DNA of 64,000 nucleotides from Aureivirga marina. Its GTDB lineage: Bacteria > Bacteroidota > Bacteroidia > Flavobacteriales > Flavobacteriaceae. Each line of letters starts with the position of its first letter. Position 1 is the first letter of the stretch. The stretch lies in the NCBI RefSeq assembly GCF_015767265.1, contig NZ_JADPIB010000003.1, forward strand, positions 310,001 to 374,000, read 5' to 3'. Made by a program: the position numbers and the translations under genes. The notes beneath the pieces are model-generated. The model saw only the letters and a program-made list of their open reading frames with translations, was not told where the DNA came from and did not search any database. This document shows, in pieces, positions 19,944 through 28,835 of the stretch.

Positions 19944-21104
19944 TTATTCTTCTTTCTTTTCATCTATTGCAGTTGAAAAATTAGACGCTGCAGCAGGATT
20001 TTCCTTATCATTTAAAACTTTCAAGAGATAGTTTTTATATTCCTTATATTTAATGTCTTTTGTTTTCCATCCAAAAGGAAATGTTTGGTGTGCTCCTCCT
20101 GGAATTTTTGCGCAAAACAAATGGTTTTCTTTAGTATCTGCATCTAGAGAAAATGATTTTTCTGTTTTAAATATTTTCAATACTTTTTCTTCTTTATAAG
20201 AATACAGATAAGTATAATAAATCTCATCTAATAATTCTTTTGGAGTTTCGAATTTTTTATATGTAATTACTAAATAATCTTCTTTAAAATTAAATTTATC
20301 AATTGCAACAGCTCCTCTTTCCATATATTCTTTTGATAATTCTTTTGCAAAATACTTTTTCTTTAATTCCTCAAATATTTCATTTCCTTTTTTATATTCT
20401 TCTTTTGCAAAAAGAGAAATAATTTTATTTGAAATGATAAACGTATTGTTTGGCGTAATACGTAAAATTTTATCAAAATATTCTAATGCTTTATCATAAT
20501 TTTTATTATTTAGCAATTCTAAAGTTCCTATTTTTTCTAATATGTATAAATAATAATCATCTTGCTTATCAATCAAATCAGCACTTATATAATATTCTTC
20601 CAATGCTTTTTCTTTCTCTTTTTTCAATTCATAAATAGCTGGAAGCATTAAATAAGATAAACCTGTTTCAAAAGTCATGTTTCTCGCTTTTGCAAAAGTT
20701 TCAATAGCTTTATCAATTTTATTTTGATCAAAATAGGTTTGTCCTAATTCTGATAAATAACGTTGACTCAATTCATCAATAGAAACCGCAGTTTTCAAAT
20801 CTTCTTCTGAATCCTCTAATTTTTTCAAATAGCGATTTGCAATTCCACGAGTTAAATAGACAAAAGCTGTTTTATAATCTTTTTCAATTGCTTTCGTTAA
20901 AAACACAACTGCTTTTTCATCTTTTTCTAATCTAAAAAAAGAATAACCTATGAAATACAATTCCTCTCCTTTTAATTTTTCTTCTTGATTTTCAAATTTA
21001 ACAACCTCTTCAAAGTTATTCTCTTCAAAATATTCTTCAATTGTTTGTGCATGTAAATAAATATTTACAAAAAGTAATAATCCTAAAAGTATTTTTCTTT
21101 TCAT
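19944..21104 (-). CDS. Exported tetratricopeptide-repeat protein
   Basis: The 386-residue protein has a signal peptide (MKRKILLGLLLFVNIYLHAQ) and then TPR units over residues 30-250, such as GYSFFRLEKDEKAVVFLTKAI, GQTYFDQNKIDKAIETFAKA and NKNYDKALEYFDKILRITPNN. The C-terminal 130 residues do not match a domain I know and contain FCAKIPGGAHQTFPFGWKTKD. It is probably periplasmic. It follows the next minus-strand gene with a 43-base gap, so the two are likely one operon and may act together. No function can be assigned. Confidence 0.7.
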   Translation of the reverse strand: MKRKILLGLLLFVNIYLHAQTIEEYFEENNFEEVVKFENQEEKLKGEELYFIGYSFFRLEKDEKAVVFLTKAIEKDYKTAFVYLTRGIANRYLKKLEDSEEDLKTAVSIDELSQRYLSELGQTYFDQNKIDKAIETFAKARNMTFETGLSYLMLPAIYELKKEKEKALEEYYISADLIDKQDDYYLYILEKIGTLELLNNKNYDKALEYFDKILRITPNNTFIISNKIISLFAKEEYKKGNEIFEELKKKYFAKELSKEYMERGAVAIDKFNFKEDYLVITYKKFETPKELLDEIYYTYLYSYKEEKVLKIFKTEKSFSLDADTKENHLFCAKIPGGAHQTFPFGWKTKDIKYKEYKNYLLKVLNDKENPAAASNFSTAIDEKKEE

Positions 21105-21147
21105 GGCTTAAATTATTTGTTTTTTATTAAGAATTAGAAATATGATT

Positions 21148-22152
21148 TTATTCATCATCCTTTTTTTCAGAATTCACTTGGTTTATTTGTTCCAATTTTT
21201 CTTCAATTTCTTCTAATTTTTCTTCTAAGAAATCTGGATTATCTGTTTGTTCTCTAAATTGATGAATAATATCTTTCGCATTTATTAAAGCTTCTTCATA
21301 AAAAGGAAATTCTTCTGTAACAACTATAATTTTCCCTAAACCTTCAAAATGTTGTCCTTTTTCAATCATTTTAAACGCATGACGGGTTCTAAAATACGCA
21401 CAATGATAGAATTCTTCTGCGACTTTGTTCCACATTTCATCAGAAACCTCATCATCTGATAATAAACCTACTGCATAAACAGAAGAATGTAAAATATCAT
21501 TTTGATAACATAAGATATCAAATAAATTTACATCATCTTCTTCCCATTCTTTTAGAGATTTTTCTAAAATTTCATGATAGATTTCATGCGCTTTTTCATG
21601 TTCATTTGTCATATGAAGAGTATCCGCCAAAATAATTTTAGCATCTTTATTTTCTGAATCTATTTGTAAAGCTCTTGTTGAAAATCTCAAACTTGCTCCA
21701 TAATTGGATAAGAAGAAAAATGCTCTTGCTATTCCAATCATAAAATCAATTTTCTTCACTTCATCCGATTTAAAAACATTCGGATCTAATTCTAATGCAC
21801 GCTGTGGATAACGATCATATGTATATCTATCTAATTTTTGCCCAAGAGAAAGATTTTTATAATAAAAACTATCCATTGCTTTAAAAAGAACAGATCTTCT
21901 ATCCCATATAGAATGAATGGTTTTCCATTCTTCATAAAATTCTTCAAAAGCATAAGAAATCGGAATAACTTCTCCTTCTTTATCTTTAAACTCTAAATCA
22001 ACTGAAATATCTTTTCCTTTTTGTCCATTGTAACGTTTAAAAGCATCTTCAAATTCTAAAACGAATTCTTTATCTTCCTCATATACTTTTTTCGGTTTAA
22101 TGTCCTCTTTTTGCTTTGGTTTTGAACCAAACAATTTTTTAAATAATGACAT
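21148..22152 (-). CDS. Cytoplasmic TPR-like protein of unknown function
   Basis: The 334-residue protein starts MSLFKKLFGSKPKQKEDIKPKK, without a signal peptide, and is rich in acidic and aromatic helices. A TPR-like stretch is visible around residues 150-205 (ARAFFFLSNYGASLRFSTRAL followed by DAKIILADTLHMTNEHEKAHEIYHEIL). The C-terminal 35 residues are a charged coiled coil (EEKLEEIEEKLEQINQ). It is first in a two-gene unit with the exported TPR protein. I do not recognise the family. Confidence 0.6.
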   Translation of the reverse strand: MSLFKKLFGSKPKQKEDIKPKKVYEEDKEFVLEFEDAFKRYNGQKGKDISVDLEFKDKEGEVIPISYAFEEFYEEWKTIHSIWDRRSVLFKAMDSFYYKNLSLGQKLDRYTYDRYPQRALELDPNVFKSDEVKKIDFMIGIARAFFFLSNYGASLRFSTRALQIDSENKDAKIILADTLHMTNEHEKAHEIYHEILEKSLKEWEEDDVNLFDILCYQNDILHSSVYAVGLLSDDEVSDEMWNKVAEEFYHCAYFRTRHAFKMIEKGQHFEGLGKIIVVTEEFPFYEEALINAKDIIHQFREQTDNPDFLEEKLEEIEEKLEQINQVNSEKKDDE

Positions 22153-22329
22153 AATTTATTTTTGATTAATTTCTATTCAAACAATTTTCGACTAAAATCT
22201 TATTTTATTCATAGCTAAAAACAAGAATTTTCTCTCTTTAATTCATTGCGACTAACATAGATAAAAATGCTAGATTTTCATAATTTATTTTATAAAGATT
22301 TATTTAAAGAAAAATTACAAAGGAAATAG

Positions 22330-22337
22330 TATATTTG
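22330..22337 (+). promoter_or_regulatory. -7 promoter box of ychF
   Basis: TATATTTG matches TAnnTTTG and lies 38 bases before the ATG at 22376. A weak ttta at 22303-22306 is the only candidate -33 element. Confidence 0.5.
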
Positions 22338-22375
22338 CACCTTAAAATTTAGACTAAAAGAATACACATATAAAT

Positions 22376-23470
22376 ATGAAAGCAGGAATTGTAGGATTAC
22401 CTAACGTAGGAAAATCAACTTTATTCAACTGTTTGTCCAACGCAAAAGCACAATCGGCAAACTTTCCATTTTGTACAATTGAACCAAATATCGGTGTTGT
22501 AAATGTACCAGATCGTCGTTTAGAGACTTTAGAAGAAATGGTAAATCCAGAACGTGTTGTTCCTGCAACCGTAGAGATTGTTGATATTGCTGGATTAGTT
22601 AGAGGAGCTAGTAAAGGAGAAGGTTTAGGAAACCAATTCTTAGCAAATATTCGTGAAACGGATGCTATTATTCACGTTTTAAGATGTTTTGATAATGATA
22701 ATATCGTTCACGTTGATGCAACTGTAGATCCTGTAAGAGATAAAGAAACAATTGATATGGAACTTCAATTGAAAGATCTTGAAACTACAGAAAAAAGATT
22801 AGAAAGAATAAAAAGAACAGCAAAAACTGGAAATAAAGAAGCGCAAAAAGAATTAGAAGTTTTACTTAAAATTCAAGAAGCTTTATTAGCAGGAAAATCT
22901 GTTAGAACTTTAGAATTTACAGAAGATGAAATGGAGAATGTGGTAAGCAAAATGCAATACATTACTGCAAAACCAGTTCTTTACGTTTGTAATGTTGATG
23001 AAAGTGCTGCTGTTTCTGGAAATGATTATGTTGAAAAAGTTCGTGAAGCAATTAAAGACGAAGATGCTGAAATTATCATTTTAGCTGTTGGAACTGAAGC
23101 AGATATTACAGAATTAGATTCTTATGAAGAGCGTCAAATGTTCTTAGAAGATTTAGGATTAGAAGAAGCTGGATCATCAAAATTAATTAGAGCTGCTTAT
23201 AAATTATTAAACTTACAGACGTATTTTACTGCTGGAGTTAAAGAAGTTAGAGCTTGGACAATCAATATTGGAGATACAGCGCCACAAGCTGCTGGAGTAA
23301 TTCATACGGATTTTGAAAAAGGATTTATCCGTGCGGAAGTAATTAAATTTAATGATTTCGTGGATTTAGGTGGAGAATCTAAAGTAAAAGAAGCTGGAAA
23401 ACTGAGAGTTGAAGGAAAAGAATACGTTGTAGAAGATGGAGATATGATGAATTTCCGATTCAACGTATAA
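22376..23470 (+). CDS. ychF: Redox-regulated ATPase YchF (OLA1/Obg family)
   Basis: The 364-residue protein matches YchF from end to end. It has the P-loop GLPNVGKSTLFN (7-18), the switch region FPFCTIEPNIGVVNVPD, DIAGLVRGASKGEGLGNQFL, and NVDE in place of the GTPase NKxD motif, which explains the preference of this family for ATP over GTP. The C-terminal TGS-like domain includes VRAWTINIGDTAPQAAGVIHTDFEKGFIRAEV. YchF is a near-universal ribosome-associated P-loop ATPase linked to translation fidelity and oxidative stress. Transcribed alone, with a strong stem-loop behind it. Confidence 0.96.
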   Translation: MKAGIVGLPNVGKSTLFNCLSNAKAQSANFPFCTIEPNIGVVNVPDRRLETLEEMVNPERVVPATVEIVDIAGLVRGASKGEGLGNQFLANIRETDAIIHVLRCFDNDNIVHVDATVDPVRDKETIDMELQLKDLETTEKRLERIKRTAKTGNKEAQKELEVLLKIQEALLAGKSVRTLEFTEDEMENVVSKMQYITAKPVLYVCNVDESAAVSGNDYVEKVREAIKDEDAEIIILAVGTEADITELDSYEERQMFLEDLGLEEAGSSKLIRAAYKLLNLQTYFTAGVKEVRAWTINIGDTAPQAAGVIHTDFEKGFIRAEVIKFNDFVDLGGESKVKEAGKLRVEGKEYVVEDGDMMNFRFNV

Positions 23471-23492
23471 TTTGTATATTTATGTAAATAAA

Positions 23493-23529
23493 AAAATAGG
23501 GTTAAGTTTTTATAGCTTAACCCTATTTT
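23493..23529 (+). terminator. Rho-independent terminator of ychF
   Basis: aaaatagggttaag (23493-23506) and cttaaccctatttt (23516-23529) form a 14-bp stem with a 9-base loop, 22 bases after the stop codon. Confidence 0.85.
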
Positions 23530-23687
23530 ATTCTAAATGAAGTTCGTAAATTTATATTAGAAACAAAACTGTAAATTTTTAGTTTTAATATATCAATTTC
23601 ATCAATGATACTATTAATAAAACTAATAATTGGCAAAAAATTCGTTTCTTTTTATAAACTACCTTAGCAAGAGAAATTAATGAAAGT

Positions 23688-24416
23688 ATGAAGGTTCCAA
23701 AGGATTGGTTTACAACATGGTTTAATACAGAATATTACCATTTATTATATAATAATCGTGATGACTCAGAAGCACAAAGCTTCATGAAAAACTTAACTTC
23801 CTATTTAAAACTTCCTAAAAATGCAACAATTTTAGATCTTCCGTCAGGTAAAGGAAGACATTCAAGATATCTAAGTTCTTTAGGATATCATGTTACAGGA
23901 ATGGATTTGTCAGAAAATAGTATCGAATTTGCAAAACAATTTGAAAACGAAAATCTACATTTCAAAGTTCATGATATGCGTGAACCATTTCCTGAGAGAT
24001 TTGATGCAATTTTTAATCTTTTTACAAGTTTTGGATATTTTGAAGATGATAATCACGATATTCAGGTTTTAAAAAATATTAAAAACGGTTTACATAAAAA
24101 CGGAGTTGCTGTAATTGATTTTATGAACGCTGAAAAAGTAAAACAACAATTAGTTACACATGAAATTCAACAACGTGGAGAAATAAAGTTCCAAATTGAA
24201 AGAGCAATTGAAGATGGATTTATTATTAAAAAGATCTCTTTTCATGCAAAAAATAAAGATTATGTGTTTTATGAAAAAGTAAAATACTTAAATTTAAGTA
24301 AGATTGAATCATATTTAGAGCAGGTAGGATTAAAATTAATTACTACTTTTGGCGGTTACAATTTAGAACCTTTTAATAAAGAAACATCAAATAGATTAAT
24401 TTTAGTTGTCGAATGA
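23688..24416 (+). CDS. Class I SAM-dependent methyltransferase
   Basis: The 242-residue protein has the Rossmann methyltransferase motifs: motif I ILDLPSGKGRHSRYLSSLGY (around 45-65), motif II GMDLSENSIEFAK, and motif IV RFDAIFNLFTSFGYFED. It begins MKVPKDWFTTWFNTEYYHLLY, a start common to a family of small methyltransferases of unknown substrate. The stop overlaps the start of the ZIP transporter gene by four bases (ATGA), so the two are translationally coupled. A box TACCTTAG at 23660-23667, one mismatch from the -7 consensus, lies 20 bases upstream of the start. The substrate is unknown. Confidence 0.85.
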   Translation: MKVPKDWFTTWFNTEYYHLLYNNRDDSEAQSFMKNLTSYLKLPKNATILDLPSGKGRHSRYLSSLGYHVTGMDLSENSIEFAKQFENENLHFKVHDMREPFPERFDAIFNLFTSFGYFEDDNHDIQVLKNIKNGLHKNGVAVIDFMNAEKVKQQLVTHEIQQRGEIKFQIERAIEDGFIIKKISFHAKNKDYVFYEKVKYLNLSKIESYLEQVGLKLITTFGGYNLEPFNKETSNRLILVVE

Positions 24417-25102
24417 AAAACATTGCGCTTATTTTATCAGTTTTAGCCGGAATCATTGTAGTTTATGGGATAAAACCAAGTGCGAAAATAGTTCATTATT
24501 TATTAGCTTTTAGTGGAGCTTATTTATTATCAATAACTGCTCTCTATTTGCTTCCTGAAGTTTATGGACATGAAGCTCATGCACACGAAACATCTTTTAA
24601 TATCGGAATTTTTATTGTTTTAGGACTTTTGCTCCAAATCATTTTAGATTTCTTTTCAAAAGGTGCAGAACACGGACATTTTCATGTGCATGATAAAGGA
24701 AAAATTCCTTGGCTTTTATTTTTAAGTTTATGTATTCATGCGTTTATGGAAGGAATTCCTTTAGCACATAACCAAAGTCATAATACACTTTTATGGGCAA
24801 TTGTAATTCATAAAATCCCTGTTACGATTATTCTAGGAACATTTTTAAATCAAGCAAAATTCAATAAGAGTTTTTCTCTTTTATTTTTAATATTTTTTGC
24901 ATTAATGTCTCCTTTAGGAAATTTAGCTGGAGAATACATTACTTTATTTATCACTTATAAAACACAAATAACAGCATTAATTATTGGTATATTTTTACAT
25001 ATTTCAACAACAATTTTATTCGAAAGTTCCGAAAATCACAAATTTAATTCCTATAAATTTATCTCAATTCTTGTAGGAGTTGCTGTGGCACTTTTAGCAT
25101 AA
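24413..25102 (+). CDS. ZIP family metal transporter
   Basis: The 229-residue protein is a polytopic membrane protein with about seven to eight hydrophobic segments. Histidine-rich loops (GHEAHAHE near 57-64 and HGHFHVH near 88-94) and the transmembrane motifs HAFMEGIPLAHNQ and HKIPVTIILG correspond to the metal-binding helices IV and V of the ZIP family (zinc/iron permeases). It should move divalent metal, probably zinc, into the cytoplasm. The start codon overlaps the upstream methyltransferase stop. Two inverted repeats follow the gene, one of them a terminator. Confidence 0.88.
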   Translation: MKNIALILSVLAGIIVVYGIKPSAKIVHYLLAFSGAYLLSITALYLLPEVYGHEAHAHETSFNIGIFIVLGLLLQIILDFFSKGAEHGHFHVHDKGKIPWLLFLSLCIHAFMEGIPLAHNQSHNTLLWAIVIHKIPVTIILGTFLNQAKFNKSFSLLFLIFFALMSPLGNLAGEYITLFITYKTQITALIIGIFLHISTTILFESSENHKFNSYKFISILVGVAVALLA

Positions 25103-25129
25103 AAATTAGAAACAATACTTTATATTTTT

Positions 25130-25152
25130 TTGTTTATCAAATCGATAAACAA
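25130..25152. repeat. Inverted repeat downstream of the ZIP gene
   Basis: ttgtttatc (25130-25138) and gataaacaa (25144-25152) form a perfect 9-bp inverted repeat with a 5-base centre, following a T-run. It might be an auxiliary terminator hairpin or a protein-binding site; the sequence does not decide. Confidence 0.45.
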
Positions 25153-25157
25153 TATCT

Positions 25158-25198
25158 AAATTCCGTTTCATGAATAATTTATTGAAACGGAATTTTTT
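25158..25198 (+). terminator. Rho-independent terminator of the methyltransferase-ZIP operon
   Basis: aaattccgtttca (25158-25170) and tgaaacggaattt (25183-25195) form a 13-bp stem with a 12-base loop, followed by T-tract to 25198. The -7 box of the next gene begins only four bases after it, so terminator and promoter are packed together. Confidence 0.8.
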
Positions 25199-25201
25199 CA
25201 G

Positions 25202-25209
25202 TATTTTTG
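25202..25209 (+). promoter_or_regulatory. -7 promoter box of the OstA-like gene
   Basis: TATTTTTG matches TAnnTTTG, 17 bases before the TTG start at 25227. The -33 region would fall inside the terminator stem (attg at 25181-25184). Confidence 0.5.
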
Positions 25210-25226
25210 CTCAAAATTAAAGACAT

Positions 25227-26771
25227 TTGAAAAAAATACTTTACATATCGTTTCTACTTTTTTCTGCCTTAGGAATGGCGCAGGAAAAACAAATCAATTT
25301 AGTAAATTCTGATTTTACTACTGTTAATGAAAAAGAATATCCTGGAGCTGTAATTGCAACAGGAAATGTAGAATTTGAGCATGATGGCGCAATTCTAACT
25401 TGTAAAAGAGCTATTTTATTTCCAAAACGAAATTTTATGCAAGCTTATGGTGATGTGTATCTAAATCAAGGTGATACAATTACGCAAACAAGTAAATATG
25501 CTAATTATGACGGAAAAACTAAGAAAGCTATTTCTTGGGGAGATGTAGTTTTAAAAGATCCTCAAATGACTTTAACTACGGACACGCTTCATTTTGATAG
25601 AGAAAAGCAAATTGTTTTTTATAAAGATCATGGTGTAATTCGAGATAGTATCAACACATTGGAAAGTGAATATGGAAATTATTATCTAGAAACAAATAAA
25701 TTTCAAGCACAAACGGATGTTGTTGTAACTGGTGAAGATCATATTTTAAAATCAAATCATTTAGATTATTACACAAACTCTGGAATCGCATACTTACACG
25801 GCCCTTCAACAATCACCAATGAAGAAAATTCTATCTATTGTGAAAAGGGTTATTTTAATACAAAAACAAATATTTCTTATTTTAATAAAAATGCTGAAAT
25901 TCATTATTCCGATCGAATAATTGAAGGAGATAGTTTGTATTATGATCAAAATGATGGATTTGCTTCTGCTACTGGAAATATCAAAGTTACAGATACCATA
26001 AATAATTCTGTCGTAAAAGGAAATTATGCAGAATTATTTGAAGTAAAAGATTCTGTTTTTATTACTGAAAGAGCAGTTGCAATCTCTGTGATGGAAAATG
26101 ATTCGCTTTATATGCATGGAGATACTTTATTGTTAACAGGAAAACCAGAAGCTAGAAAATTAAGAGCTTTTCATCATGTGAAAATTTTCAGTAAAGATTT
26201 AAAAGGAAAATGTGATTCTATCTATTCGGATCAAACTTCTGGATTAACTTTTATGTATAGAAGTCCTGTTGTTTGGGCGCAAGGAAATCAAATTACAGGA
26301 GATACAATTGAATTAATTTCCAATGTAAAAACAGAACAAATGGATTCTTTAAAAGTATATAATAATGCATTTGTTGTTCAAAAAGATTCTGCTGGTTATA
26401 CTCAATTAAGTGGAAAAAAACTTCTTGGAAAATTTAAAAACAATGATTTAGAAATTGTAGATATGCTAGGTTTTAGTATGTCTATTTATTATACAAGAGA
26501 TGAAGATGGAAAATTAATTGGTGTTGACAAACAAGAATCAAATAGTTTACGTTTCATCATTGAAAATAATGAAATTGTTGAAGTTCAAGCAATGGGAAAA
26601 CCAGAAGGAAAAACATATCCTCTTTCGAAATTCCCAAGAGAATTAAGATATTTAAAAGGTTTTATTTGGCGAGAATCTGAAAAACCTTTAATTATGGAAG
26701 ATATTTTTATTCCTGATGATGATGGTGAAGAAAAATCAAAAGAATTAACCAAAAAACTTGTTCAAGAATAG
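25227..26771 (+). CDS. OstA-like (LptA-fold) envelope protein
   Basis: The 514-residue protein has a signal peptide ending around AQEKQ and starts at a TTG codon, since no ATG lies upstream in frame near the promoter. The repeated pattern GAILTCKRAILFPKRNFMQAYGDVYLNQGDTI and later GNIKVTDTINNSVVKGNYAEL is the OstA/LptA jelly-roll (beta-taco) repeat that carries lipopolysaccharide across the periplasm in LptA and LptD. The protein is much longer than LptA and lacks the LptD beta-barrel, as is usual for the OstA-like proteins of Bacteroidota. It is followed after 15 bases by an aminotransferase gene. Involvement in LPS transport is an inference from the fold. Confidence 0.8.
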   Translation: MKKILYISFLLFSALGMAQEKQINLVNSDFTTVNEKEYPGAVIATGNVEFEHDGAILTCKRAILFPKRNFMQAYGDVYLNQGDTITQTSKYANYDGKTKKAISWGDVVLKDPQMTLTTDTLHFDREKQIVFYKDHGVIRDSINTLESEYGNYYLETNKFQAQTDVVVTGEDHILKSNHLDYYTNSGIAYLHGPSTITNEENSIYCEKGYFNTKTNISYFNKNAEIHYSDRIIEGDSLYYDQNDGFASATGNIKVTDTINNSVVKGNYAELFEVKDSVFITERAVAISVMENDSLYMHGDTLLLTGKPEARKLRAFHHVKIFSKDLKGKCDSIYSDQTSGLTFMYRSPVVWAQGNQITGDTIELISNVKTEQMDSLKVYNNAFVVQKDSAGYTQLSGKKLLGKFKNNDLEIVDMLGFSMSIYYTRDEDGKLIGVDKQESNSLRFIIENNEIVEVQAMGKPEGKTYPLSKFPRELRYLKGFIWRESEKPLIMEDIFIPDDDGEEKSKELTKKLVQE

Positions 26772-26786
26772 CAAAAAAGAAAAACA

Positions 26787-27965
26787 TTGAAAGAAGATTT
26801 TTTTAAATATCAAGCACAAACATCAAAACATCCTTTAGCAATTTCAATCAAATCGGCTAAAGGTTCGTATGTGTATGATAAAAATGATAAAGCTTATTTA
26901 GATTTTATCGCAGGAGTTTCTGCAAACACATTAGGACATTCACACCCGAAAGTTTCTGAAGCAATTAAAAAGCAAGTAGATTCGTATACTCATGTAATGG
27001 TTTATGGTGAATTTATTCAAGATGAACCTGTTCTTTTAGCAAAAATGCTAGCAGATAATTTACCAAATCCTTTAAATGCTACTTATCTTACAAATTCAGG
27101 AACGGAAGCTACAGAAGGTTCTTTAAAACTTGCGAAAAGACATACAGGAAGAGCAGAAATTATTTCTTTTAAAAATTCCTATCATGGAAACACACAAGGT
27201 TCGATGAGCGTTTGTGGAAATGAAGAAAAAAATGCCGCTTTTCGTCCGTTAATTCCAGGAATTCGATTTATTGAATTTAATAATGAAGAAGATTTACAGA
27301 AAATTACTTCTAAAACTGCAGGTGTAATTGTAGAAACAATTCAAGGAGGTGCAGGATTTTTAGTTCCAGAAAACGATTATTTAGCTAAATTAAAAAAACG
27401 ATGTGAAGAAGTTGGTGCTTTGTTAATTTTAGATGAAATTCAATCTGGAGTTGGAAGAACTGGAAAGTTATTTGGTTTTGAGAATTATAATGTCGTTCCA
27501 GATATTTTTATCACAGGAAAAGGTCTTGGTGGCGGAATGCCAATTGGAGCTTTTATTTCTTCAAATGAAATCATGGAATGTTTAACAGATGGTCCAAAAC
27601 TTGGGCATATTACAACTTTTGGTGGACATCCTGTAATTGCAGCAGCAGCAAGAGCAACTTTAAAAGAAGTTGTTGAAACAAATTTGATGGAAGAAGTTTT
27701 AATTAAAGAGAAATTGTTTAGAGATGTACTAAAACATTCTGAAATTAAAGAAATTCGAGGAAAAGGTTTGATGTTAGCAATCATTTTAGAATCTCCTGAA
27801 AAAGCTACAGAATTAATTTTAAAATGTATGGAAAAAGGATTGTTACTTTTCTGGCTTTTATTTGAAGGAAAAGCAGCAAGAATCACTCCTCCCCTTACAA
27901 TATCAGAAGAAGAAATTCGAAAAGGTTGCCAAATCATTTTGGAAACACTTGATGAACTAAAATAA
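26787..27965 (+). CDS. Class III PLP-dependent aminotransferase
   Basis: The 392-residue protein has the fold-type I class III motifs: YVYDKNDKAYLDFIAGVSANTLGHSHPKV at the N-terminus, TNSGTEATEGSLKLAKRHTGR, SYHGNTQGSM, LILDEIQSGVGRTGKLFGFE and the PLP-lysine segment FITGKGLGGGMPIGAF. It therefore resembles acetylornithine, ornithine or 4-aminobutyrate aminotransferases; the amino donor cannot be told from sequence. The start is a TTG codon 15 bases after the OstA-like gene, with MKEDFFKYQAQTSKHPL as N-terminus. A strong terminator follows. Confidence 0.9.
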   Translation: MKEDFFKYQAQTSKHPLAISIKSAKGSYVYDKNDKAYLDFIAGVSANTLGHSHPKVSEAIKKQVDSYTHVMVYGEFIQDEPVLLAKMLADNLPNPLNATYLTNSGTEATEGSLKLAKRHTGRAEIISFKNSYHGNTQGSMSVCGNEEKNAAFRPLIPGIRFIEFNNEEDLQKITSKTAGVIVETIQGGAGFLVPENDYLAKLKKRCEEVGALLILDEIQSGVGRTGKLFGFENYNVVPDIFITGKGLGGGMPIGAFISSNEIMECLTDGPKLGHITTFGGHPVIAAAARATLKEVVETNLMEEVLIKEKLFRDVLKHSEIKEIRGKGLMLAIILESPEKATELILKCMEKGLLLFWLLFEGKAARITPPLTISEEEIRKGCQIILETLDELK

Positions 27966-27969
27966 ATTG

Positions 27970-28001
27970 AAAAGCATTGTTTAATTACAATGCTTTTTTT
28001 A
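27970..28001 (+). terminator. Rho-independent terminator after the aminotransferase gene
   Basis: aaaagcattgt (27970-27980) and acaatgctttt (27987-27997) form an 11-bp stem with a 6-base loop, followed by T to 28000. Confidence 0.85.
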
Positions 28002-28029
28002 GTTTTAAACTCACATAAAAATTCACACA

Positions 28030-28835
28030 ATGGAAAAAGAAAAAAAATATTTAGAAATCAATAAAAACTCATGGAATAAAAAAACCAAAATTCATATTAA
28101 TTCTGCGTTTTATGATGTTCCAAGTTTTTTAAAAGGAAAATCTTCTTTAAATCAAATTGAAATAGATTTATTAGGAGATATTAAAAACAAAAAAATCTTG
28201 CATTTACAATGTCATTTTGGACAAGATTCGATTTCTTTAGCTAGACTTGGAGCAAATGTTACAGCAATTGATTTGTCAGATGAAGCGATTAAAACAGGAA
28301 AAGAATTAGCAAAAAAACAAATACTGATGTTCGATTTATATGTTGTGATATTTATGATTTATCTAACCATTTAGATGAAAAATTTGATATTGTTTATACA
28401 AGTTATGGAACCATTGGTTGGCTTCCAGATATGGATAAATGGGCGAAAATTATTTCTCATTTTTTAAAACCAAATGGTGAATTTGTTTTTGTAGAATTTC
28501 ATCCAGTTGTTTGGATGTTTGATGATGACTTTAAAGGAGTTAATTATCCTTATTCAAGTAAAGAAGCAATTATCGAAAGTTATGAAGGAACTTATGCAGA
28601 TAAAAATGCAGCTATCGAAGCAGAATATGTGATGTGGAATCATGGAATTGGAGAGGTTGTTTCAAGTTTAATTCAAAATAATTTAGAAATTCAGTCGTTA
28701 GAAGAGTTTGATTATTCTGTTTATAATTGTTTTAATCATACTATTGAATTTGAACCAAACAAATATAGAATTGAAAAATTTGGAAATAAAATTCCAATGA
28801 TGTATTCCATTAAAGCTATAAAAAAAGAAAAATGA
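28030..28835 (+). pseudogene. Class I SAM-dependent methyltransferase, frameshifted
   Basis: Two frames together give one full-length methyltransferase. The first (from ATG 28030) reads MEKEKKYLEINKNSWNKKTK, then the SAM motif KILHLQCHFGQDSISLARLGA and AIDLSDEAIKTGKELAKK, and stops at 28374. The second supplies KTNTDVRFICCDIYDLSNHL, KFDIVYTSYGTIGWLPDMDKW, FLKPNGEFVFVEFHPV and the C-terminus to 28835. They join at the seven-A run 28311-28317; one extra A would restore a single frame of about 268 codons. All motifs on both sides look intact, so the lesion is recent, a sequencing error, or a slippery site. The stop overlaps the next start by four bases, indicating a coupled operon. Confidence 0.85.

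Noticed and set aside
27485-28030. Minus-strand 181-codon frame opposite the aminotransferase gene
   Set aside because: The plus-strand aminotransferase has all catalytic motifs over this stretch; the antisense frame has no domain.
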